From Sphingomonadales bacterium UBA7471 (lineage in GTDB: Bacteria > Pseudomonadota > Alphaproteobacteria > Sphingomonadales > Sphingomonadaceae), in assembly GCA_002479765.1 (NCBI GenBank), contig DLOZ01000018.1:103704-167703 (forward strand): DNA of 64,000 nucleotides. The letters are read 5' to 3'. Below the pieces are notes generated by a model, which had not been told where the DNA came from, ran no database searches, and worked only from the letters and a program-made list of their open reading frames with translations. Every line of letters begins with the position of its first letter. Within the stretch, counting starts at the first letter, position 1. Below, in pieces: positions 58,679 to 64,000 of the stretch. The position numbers and the translations under genes are program-made.

Positions 58679-59473
58679 TCACTTGCCGTGCTCATTTAGT
58701 TCCGATGCCAGATCATCCGGGATCGGCATCGCCTTGAAAGCACTGACATTCGACCGTCCAGTATTGCCGATCGGGATGCGTCCGGTGAGCGCTCCGAGCG
58801 GGGCGAGAGCAAGCCGGACGATCTGCCCGGTCACTTCGCGCCGATCGCGTAGATGCACCGCAAAGCCAAGCATAGCCCAGTGACTGGCGAGATGTGGACC
58901 GAGATACGGCTGCGAGAGGATATGCGCGCGTTCGAGCGCGACCCAAGCGCAATTTGCGTCATTGGCGGCACGGGCGGCGCGATATGCCGACATTTCATCC
59001 GCGATCAAGCGACGTGCATTGAGGGTACGCGCAAGCCCGCGCCAACGCCTCTGCCGGTGCCAGTAGAAGAGCTGAGCAAAGGCCCAGATGAACGGTGTCA
59101 CGATCCCGGCAGAGATTTCCACCTCATCGCTGTAGAATGTGCCGCCACTCTCGGTGGGCGCTATGGTGATCCAATGGTCCCACTTGGATATCAACGCGCT
59201 GTGTCCATTGTCGCGTAGTTGTTTTGGCCAAACACCTGTCTCGGGCTGATGCACTGACGTCACGATCCACTGTGTCCCAAAGGGCACGACACCGAATAGT
59301 CGCAACTTCATCGGATAACGCCCGCCCGGTTTGAACGCCTCGAACGGTTCATCGCTCACTGGTGAAAACCGCACCAGGGGCCAAGCAATGTGCATCAGTA
59401 GCTTCGCTGTCTGAACCTCAGCCCACACGGTTTCAGGGGGAAGCGCGATGATAGTTGAGCGCGACAGCTTCAT
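58679..59473 (-). CDS. Fusion protein: SRPBCC domain plus DUF3703
   Basis: 264 residues. The first ~160 form an SRPBCC/polyketide-cyclase fold (MKLSRSTIIALPPETVWAEVQTAKLL, FSPVSDEPFEAFKPGGRYP, TFYSDEVEISAG). The last ~100 match DUF3703: AYRAARAANDANCAWVALERAHILSQ, HLASHWAMLGFAVHLRDRREVTGQ, and GRIPIGNTGRSNVSAFKAMPIPDDL. DUF3703 is usually a separate small protein beside metal resistance genes. The start overlaps the ICMT stop (atga). Roles of both domains are unknown. Confidence 0.82.
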   Translation of the reverse strand: MKLSRSTIIALPPETVWAEVQTAKLLMHIAWPLVRFSPVSDEPFEAFKPGGRYPMKLRLFGVVPFGTQWIVTSVHQPETGVWPKQLRDNGHSALISKWDHWITIAPTESGGTFYSDEVEISAGIVTPFIWAFAQLFYWHRQRRWRGLARTLNARRLIADEMSAYRAARAANDANCAWVALERAHILSQPYLGPHLASHWAMLGFAVHLRDRREVTGQIVRLALAPLGALTGRIPIGNTGRSNVSAFKAMPIPDDLASELNEHGK

Positions 59474-60042
59474 GTGCGTTCTCCCATTCCAATCCAACGT
59501 GGCACAGAGGCCATAAAGTCTCGATAATCCTCTCCAAAACTGGCTTCGAGGTGCGCTTCTTCAATGCGAACCTGTAAGGCGCAGGATGCGACAAACAGCG
59601 CCAGGGCGGCCCAGCTCCACCATGTGCCGGATATCGCCGCCGCAGCTAGCCCGACCAGCATCATGCCGACGAAGATTGGATTGCGGCTATATCGGAACAG
59701 GCCATGTGAAACGAACAGCGGTGCGTCGCCCTCCCGGACTCCAACCCGCCAAGCCCGGCCCATCTGCGCTTGCGCGGTGATCACTACCGCCGCGCCCGTC
59801 GATGCCGCAACCGCTGCCAACATAGTCCGGTAAGGGTCGCCCGCTGTGGCCAGCGCTGCTGCGATCAACAGCGCCGTCACACTGAGCGCAAAGCTGGCAC
59901 CGGCGACCCGCTGGACGCCCTTTGCCGATGCGAAGGCCCAAGGCCGGTCGCCAGTGGTCCGCCGGATCGCAATGCCACGCCATAGCGTCGCCGCGATGAT
60001 CGCAATCATCGCGACCAATGGGATGAAGTGGAGAACGGACAT
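59470..60042 (-). CDS. Isoprenylcysteine carboxyl methyltransferase (ICMT/PEMT)-like membrane protein
   Basis: 190 residues, about five spans. Motif text GLFRYSRNPIFVGMMLVGLAAA and RIEEAHLEASFGEDYRDFMASVPRWI matches the ICMT/PEMT family, whose members methylate a lipid-linked substrate using SAM. The start is the atg overlapping the HXXEE stop. ICMT-like genes often sit in CDF/MerR metal islands of Proteobacteria; the substrate there is unknown. Confidence 0.87.
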   Translation of the reverse strand: MSVLHFIPLVAMIAIIAATLWRGIAIRRTTGDRPWAFASAKGVQRVAGASFALSVTALLIAAALATAGDPYRTMLAAVAASTGAAVVITAQAQMGRAWRVGVREGDAPLFVSHGLFRYSRNPIFVGMMLVGLAAAAISGTWWSWAALALFVASCALQVRIEEAHLEASFGEDYRDFMASVPRWIGMGERT

Positions 60043-60515
60043 CACGCTGGGGTTTCCGAAGAGCCGCGCCGGAAATTCCAGCCAATGTTCATATTGAGCC
60101 ACAAACTCGCAACGGCAACGCCGCCCATGACGGTCCCGAGAGAAATCGCCGTTGCCAGATCGACGCCGGCCAGGGAGACAAGTCCTAACTGCCAGATTGT
60201 CACAGGCACGAAAAGCAGCGCCGCGCTAAATAGCCCGGGCGAATATTCGCCAAACAGCCACCATGTTGCGAAATGAAAGATTGCATTGGTGAAGAGGCCC
60301 CATTGCACAGCGACCGCCCAGATGGTCCACATTCGCGTCGGCTCGCTTGCCGCTTGCGCGCAAATGCCCGAAATCGCCGCAATCAGGAAGATATGCGAAT
60401 AAACATACCACGCGCGGCTTGTCGCTCCGAAGTGACGGGTCGCCCAATCCGGAAAATGCCGCCATTCCTCGGCAATGTGGACCAAAAAGATAATCGGCGT
60501 CACAAGGAAAGTCAT
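60042..60515 (-). CDS. HXXEE-domain membrane protein
   Basis: 157 residues with four to five spans. The name-giving motif is FLVHIAEEWRHFPDWA at residues ~10-25 (H-x-x-E-E). The start MTFLVTP overlaps the CDF stop (atga); a longer frame runs antiparallel to sense in the CDF gene and is a shadow. Function unknown; the His and Glu residues suggest metal binding or hydrolysis. Confidence 0.85.
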   Translation of the reverse strand: MTFLVTPIIFLVHIAEEWRHFPDWATRHFGATSRAWYVYSHIFLIAAISGICAQAASEPTRMWTIWAVAVQWGLFTNAIFHFATWWLFGEYSPGLFSAALLFVPVTIWQLGLVSLAGVDLATAISLGTVMGGVAVASLWLNMNIGWNFRRGSSETPA

Positions 60516-61138
60516 GCTGCTGCAGCCTTGAGTTCGCCGGTCGCCTGGCGGAACACCTGGAAACCGCCCGTCAGCGCCAGACCCGCCATGATGGACGCAA
60601 CAATCAGGTCGGGCCACGCGCTGCCGGTGCCGAACACACCCAGCGCCGCCAGCATCACCGCGACATTGCCAATGGCGTCGTTGCGGGAGCATATCCACAC
60701 TGAGCGCATATTGGCGTCGCCCGTGCGGTAGCGATAGAGCAGCAACGCAACGCCAACATTCGCCGCCAGTGCCAGCGCGCCGATCACGCCCATTGTCTGG
60801 GGGTCGGGTGCGGAACCTGCAAAAAACGCGAAGACCGCGCTGCCGAACACCCAGCCTGCAAAACCAAGCATGAACAGCGACTTCACAAGCGCCGCCCGTG
60901 CGCGCCACGCCAGCACCGCGCCGACCACCGCAAGGCTGACGGCGTAGTTGGCGGTATCGCCCAGAAAATCGAGAGCGTCGGCCTGCAACGCGCGGCTGTC
61001 CGCCGCCGCACCTGCGGCCATCTCGATCAGAAACATCGCCGCATTAACGATCAGCGCGATCCATAAAATGCGCCGCCAGCGTGGATCGGCCTTGGCTGTT
61101 TCGCTCCCGCAGGCGCTTTCGCAGCAACTATCACTCAT
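60512..61138 (-). CDS. Short CDF-like cation transporter
   Basis: 208 residues, six spans, almost no C-terminal cytoplasmic domain. Metal site residues are in ALQADALDFLGDTANYAVSLA and in SRNDAIGNVAVMLAALG. The N-terminus MSDSCCESACGS has three cysteines and may catch metal. The atg at 61138 has aagga seven bases upstream; a ttg two codons earlier is less likely. First gene of cluster B, directly under the MerR-type promoter. Confidence 0.88.
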   Translation of the reverse strand: MSDSCCESACGSETAKADPRWRRILWIALIVNAAMFLIEMAAGAAADSRALQADALDFLGDTANYAVSLAVVGAVLAWRARAALVKSLFMLGFAGWVFGSAVFAFFAGSAPDPQTMGVIGALALAANVGVALLLYRYRTGDANMRSVWICSRNDAIGNVAVMLAALGVFGTGSAWPDLIVASIMAGLALTGGFQVFRQATGELKAAAA

Positions 61139-61175
61139 TTCCAAATCCTTCTCGACAACTTGCGAGTCGGACGCC

Positions 61176-61206
61176 TAACTACACCCTGAAGCAACTACAG
61201 GGTCAA
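61176..61206 (-). promoter_or_regulatory. MerR-type promoter and operator driving cluster B
   Basis: On the minus strand: -35 ttgacc (61206-61201), a 19-base spacer, and -10 tagtta (61181-61176). Inside lies accctgaag-caa-ctacagggt (plus strand 61183-61203), a dyad with one mismatch, very like the operators of CadR/PbrR/ZntR regulators. The overlong 19-bp spacer is the hallmark of promoters that MerR proteins activate by twisting the DNA. The gene reading away on the other strand is a MerR-family gene. Confidence 0.85.
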
Positions 61207-61222
61207 GCCCAAAGGAAATGCT

Positions 61223-61624
61223 GTGAAAATCGGAGAACTCGCAAGCGCCACGGCCACCAATGTCGAGACCGTGCGCTACTATGAAAAGATCGGTCTGCTC
61301 GCACCGCCCGCACGCACTTCCAGCAATTATAGGGCCTATGGCGCTGACCACCTTGCCCGCCTCTCTTTCATCCGGCGCGCCCGGGATCTTGGCTTCACCC
61401 TCGATGCGGTCCGCGAACTGCTGACGCTTTCGGACGACACGGGGCAATCCTGCGAAGCGGTCGACGGCATCGCCAGCATCCACCTGACCGAAATCGACCG
61501 CAAGATCGGCGACCTGAAGGCGCTCCGCTCCGAGCTGAGCCGCGTCCTCGGCTCGTGCAGCCATGGCACCGTCGCCGACTGCAAGATCATCGAAACCCTC
61601 GCCCCGCGCGGAGAGGCTGTCTAA
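61223..61624 (+). CDS. MerR-family divalent metal-responsive regulator
   Basis: 133 residues: N-terminal winged helix (MKIGELASATATNVETVRYYEKIGLL, then TSSNYRAYGADHLARLSFIRRARDLGFTL), long dimer helix, and a C-terminal metal loop CSHGTVADC (C-x7-C). A third cysteine in QSCEAVDGIA corresponds to Cys79 of ZntR and MerR, absent in the Cu(I) sensor CueR, so a divalent metal (Zn, Cd, Pb, Hg) is expected. It is divergent from cluster B over a typical MerR operator. An aaagga ribosome site precedes the atg. Confidence 0.92.
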   Translation: MKIGELASATATNVETVRYYEKIGLLAPPARTSSNYRAYGADHLARLSFIRRARDLGFTLDAVRELLTLSDDTGQSCEAVDGIASIHLTEIDRKIGDLKALRSELSRVLGSCSHGTVADCKIIETLAPRGEAV

Positions 61625-61635
61625 GGCACATTCAT

Positions 61636-62970
61636 ATGTTTTCGGTCCTCGCCAATCGCACCTATCGCCATCTGCTGTTCGCACAAATCATTGCGCTGGT
61701 CGGCACCGGGATGGCGACGGTCGCGCTTGGCCTGCTCGCTTATGATCTGGCGGGCGGCAATGCGGGTTCGGTGCTGGGGACCGCGCTGGCGATCAAGATG
61801 GTCGCCTATATCGGCATTGCACCCATCGTCGGGGCCTATGCCGACCGTCTGCCGCGCCGCGCCTTTTTGGTTGCGATGGACATGGTGCGCGCGGGCGTTG
61901 CGCTGACGCTGCCCTTTGTCGATCAGATCTGGCAGGTCTATGCGCTGATCTTCCTGCTGCAATCGGCCTCTGCCGCCTTCACCCCGACCTTTCAAGCGAC
62001 AATCCCCGATGTGTTGCCCGATGAGGCCGACTATACCCGCGCGTTATCTCTCTCGCGGCTCGCCTATGATCTGGAAAGCCTGCTCAGTCCGATCCTTGCC
62101 GCAGCCTTGCTGACCGTGATCAGCTTTCACTGGCTGTTCGCAGGCACATCGGCGGGCTTTGCGATCTCCGCCTTCTTCGTGCTGTCGGTGGTGCTGCCGA
62201 CGTCGCCAGCCAAACCGCAAAGCGGCGGCATCTATGCGCGCACCACGCGCGGTATCCGCGCCTATCTAAAAACGCCCCGGCTGAAGGGGCTGCTCGCCAT
62301 CACCTTTGCCGCAGCGGCGGCGAGTTCGATGGTGATCGTCAACACCGTCGTCATCGTCCGCGAGATGCTAGGGCTCGGCCAGCGGGAGGTCGCGCTCACG
62401 CTCGCGGCCTATGGCGGCGGATCGATGCTCGCGGCGTTCGCGCTGCCGCGCCTGCTCGACCGGATGAGCGACCGCAAGGTCATGCTGTTTGCCGCGATAC
62501 TGCTATCGGTTGGTCTCGGCACAATGGCCGCCGCGTTCGCGAGCGGCTTTGCCATCTGGTCGGTTGTGCTCGCCGGATGGATCGTCCTCGGCATTGCCTA
62601 TTCGATGAGCGTCACGCCTTCGGGTCGTCTACTCAAACGCTCCGCCGGAGAAAGCGACCGCCCCGCGATTTTTGCAGCGCAATTCGCGCTTAGCCATGCG
62701 GCATGGCTGCTGTGTTACCCGCTCGCGGGGCAGATTGGCGCACAATTCGGACAAGCAACCGCTTTTGCTATATTGGCGGCGGTCTCGGCTTTGGGAACGG
62801 CCGCAGCAATCCTGCTGTGGCCGCGCTCCGACCCGGAAACCGTCGCGCATGACCATGCCGACTTACCACCCGACCATCCGCATATCAGGCAAGAGCATCA
62901 AGGCGGGCAGACCGCAGCACATGTCTTTGTCATTGACGACCTGCATCCCCAATGGCCGCGAAACGCATGA
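61636..62970 (+). CDS. MFS transporter with His/Asp-rich tail
   Basis: 444 residues, twelve spans. Motif A-like text [19 protein letters not shown] lies between spans 2 and 3. The tail [21 protein letters not shown] and following residues is rich in His and could bind metal. The start [17 protein letters not shown] is 11 bases after merR; an earlier in-frame start overlaps merR. YnfA overlaps its stop. Probably a metal or drug exporter co-expressed with merR; substrate unknown. Confidence 0.88.
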   Translation: MFSVLANRTYRHLLFAQIIALVGTGMATVALGLLAYDLAGGNAGSVLGTALAIKMVAYIGIAPIVGAYADRLPRRAFLVAMDMVRAGVALTLPFVDQIWQVYALIFLLQSASAAFTPTFQATIPDVLPDEADYTRALSLSRLAYDLESLLSPILAAALLTVISFHWLFAGTSAGFAISAFFVLSVVLPTSPAKPQSGGIYARTTRGIRAYLKTPRLKGLLAITFAAAAASSMVIVNTVVIVREMLGLGQREVALTLAAYGGGSMLAAFALPRLLDRMSDRKVMLFAAILLSVGLGTMAAAFASGFAIWSVVLAGWIVLGIAYSMSVTPSGRLLKRSAGESDRPAIFAAQFALSHAAWLLCYPLAGQIGAQFGQATAFAILAAVSALGTAAAILLWPRSDPETVAHDHADLPPDHPHIRQEHQGGQTAAHVFVIDDLHPQWPRNA

Positions 62971-63311
62971 CCTCGCCCGTCCTGTCCACTGCGCTCATCT
63001 ATGCCGCCGCGGCGCTTGCCGAAATCGCAGGTTGTTTTGCTTTCTGGGCATGGTTGCGGCTGGACAAATCGGCATGGTGGACATTGCCGGGGCTGATTTC
63101 GCTGGCGATTTTCGCGCTGCTGCTCACTCGGATCGACAGCGCCGCCGCCGGACGCGCATTTGCGGCCTATGGCGGCGTTTACATTGCCGCATCGCTGATC
63201 TGGCTGTGGAGCATCGAGGGTGTTCGACCCGACCGATGGGATTTCATTGGCGCGACGATTTGTCTGGCAGGGGCGGCAGTCATCCTGTTCGCGCCGGGTC
63301 GGATGGCATGA
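62967..63311 (+). CDS. YnfA/UPF0060 family small membrane protein
   Basis: 114 residues, four spans, with [21 protein letters not shown] and [19 protein letters not shown], the family hallmarks. YnfA is an SMR-like protein associated with export of cationic compounds in some bacteria. The atg overlaps the MFS stop (atga), so the start five codons upstream is less likely. Confidence 0.92.
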   Translation: MTSPVLSTALIYAAAALAEIAGCFAFWAWLRLDKSAWWTLPGLISLAIFALLLTRIDSAAAGRAFAAYGGVYIAASLIWLWSIEGVRPDRWDFIGATICLAGAAVILFAPGRMA

Positions 63312-63324
63312 TAAGAGTAGAGCG

Positions 63325-63942
63325 ATGACGAACGAGCCAAGCGCCCATTGGGAAAATGTTTATGCAAACAAGGATGCGAGCCAAGTCAGCTGGTTCGAAG
63401 AAACCCCAGCGCTGTCGCTTGAACTTATTGCCGAGAGCTATGACGGGCGTGGTAGCGTCATCGACATCGGCGGCGGTGCTTCCGGGCTCGCAGGTGTGCT
63501 TGTTGAGGCGGGTTACGCGCCGGTTGCGGTTCTTGACCTGTCGGCTAATGCGCTCGCCGTTGCCAAGGCCAAACTTGGCACCAAGGCCAGCGCTGTCGAA
63601 TGGATCGTCGCCGATGTAACCGAATGGCAACCTGCGAGGCGCTTCGATGTCTGGCATGACCGCGCGGCATTTCATTTCCTCACCGAACCGGCGCAGCAGC
63701 GCGCCTATGCTCAAACACTGCGCTCGGCCCTTAGCCCCGGCGGGATTGCAATCATCGGCACATTTGCGCCCGACGGGCCGGAGCGGTGCAGCGGATTGCC
63801 AGTCGCCAGACACGATGCCGCCAGTATCGCTGCCATTTTAGGCGAGGAATTCGAACTGGTAAGTGAACGACGCCACGAGCACAGAACGCCCGGCGGTGCG
63901 GTGCAGAAATTCCAGTTCAGCACATTTCGCCGAACAAGCTAG
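63325..63942 (+). CDS. Class I SAM-dependent methyltransferase
   Basis: 205 residues with a Rossmann core: motif I VIDIGGGASGLAG near residues 45-57, VAVLDLSANALAVAKAKLG, and VADVTEWQPARRFDVWHDRAAFHFL. The N-terminal HWENVYANKDASQVSWFEETP is typical of a clade often found near metal resistance genes. It starts 13 bases after the ynfA-like gene. The substrate is unknown; related proteins include thiopurine and metalloid methyltransferase-like enzymes. Confidence 0.87.
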   Translation: MTNEPSAHWENVYANKDASQVSWFEETPALSLELIAESYDGRGSVIDIGGGASGLAGVLVEAGYAPVAVLDLSANALAVAKAKLGTKASAVEWIVADVTEWQPARRFDVWHDRAAFHFLTEPAQQRAYAQTLRSALSPGGIAIIGTFAPDGPERCSGLPVARHDAASIAAILGEEFELVSERRHEHRTPGGAVQKFQFSTFRRTS

Positions 63943-64000
63943 CTCCGTTCGAAGGCCCGAATGATCGGACATGCACCGCTGCTGCCGCTGGTGCATTCGG
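63939..64000 (-). CDS. C-terminal end of a MerR-family regulator (partial)
   Basis: Only about 20 codons are visible on the minus strand: ECTSGSSGACPIIRAFERS, then tag. The C-x7-C pattern followed by CPII is the metal-binding loop and last helix of CueR/ZntR-type MerR proteins. The stop overlaps that of the convergent methyltransferase gene. The metal cannot be told from this fragment. Confidence 0.6.
   Translation of the reverse strand, partial: ECTSGSSGACPIIRAFERS

Overview
The window looks like the chromosome of a sphingomonad (Sphingomonadaceae, near Sphingopyxis or Sphingorhabdus). The genus is inferred from gene order, TonB receptors and the palindromic repeat families, not from a database search. 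It splits into a housekeeping half (1 to 20.7 kb) and an accessory half rich in metal handling (20.7 kb to the end). The boundary is a tRNA-Lys gene. By eye the second half is more GC rich and has longer co-directional operons.

Housekeeping half: glyQ and the 5' part of glyS (minus) share an interval with a palindromic repeat, and a second kind of palindromic element lies inside glyS in frame. Next come a small XRE regulator with a membrane partner, a TraB/GumN-like exported protein, a CPBP membrane protease, and an LD-carboxypeptidase paired with a TonB receptor. An Rrf2 regulator with a TauE/SafE exporter, an unusually short rplY, pth and ychF follow. Then mutL, and the cell-shape operon mreB-mreC-mreD-mrdA-rodA.

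Accessory half: cluster A (21.0-29.6 kb, minus) reads leader ORF, czcC-like, czcB-like, czcA-like, HupE, membrane anchor protein, DUF305 lipoprotein and a small exported protein containing YMPGVWSLGE, and it ends in a broken CDF gene. A LysR-controlled amino-acid module follows: a cystathionine beta-lyase-like enzyme, an Aap-type ABC transporter and an aspartase. Next to it are a RidA protein, two back-to-back TonB receptors and a PAP2 phosphatase. Then come a persulfide-dioxygenase-like hydrolase, DsbA/DsbB, an SRPBCC protein, a TolC-type channel and several small His-rich exported proteins.

Cluster B (49.3-61.1 kb, minus) looks like one operon of about 12 kb. It starts at a MerR-type promoter with the diagnostic 19-bp spacer and reads CDF, HXXEE, ICMT, an SRPBCC-DUF3703 fusion, leader ORF, czcC, czcB, czcA, YMPGVW protein, P-type ATPase and CDF. 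The merR gene, an MFS exporter with a His-rich tail, a YnfA-like protein and a methyltransferase diverge from it, and the end of another merR-like gene touches the window edge.

The most notable observation is shared by both RND clusters. Each starts with a small secreted ORF ending in SF(S/A)QAPPxxPPxA. Each is followed by exactly 65 nt in which a stem pairs the leader's stop-codon region with the Shine-Dalgarno region of the channel gene. This is the layout of a regulatory leader or arrest peptide (a SecM/ApdP-like arrangement) controlling a metal efflux operon. The small YMPGVWSLGE family found in both clusters is a second candidate for an undescribed component.
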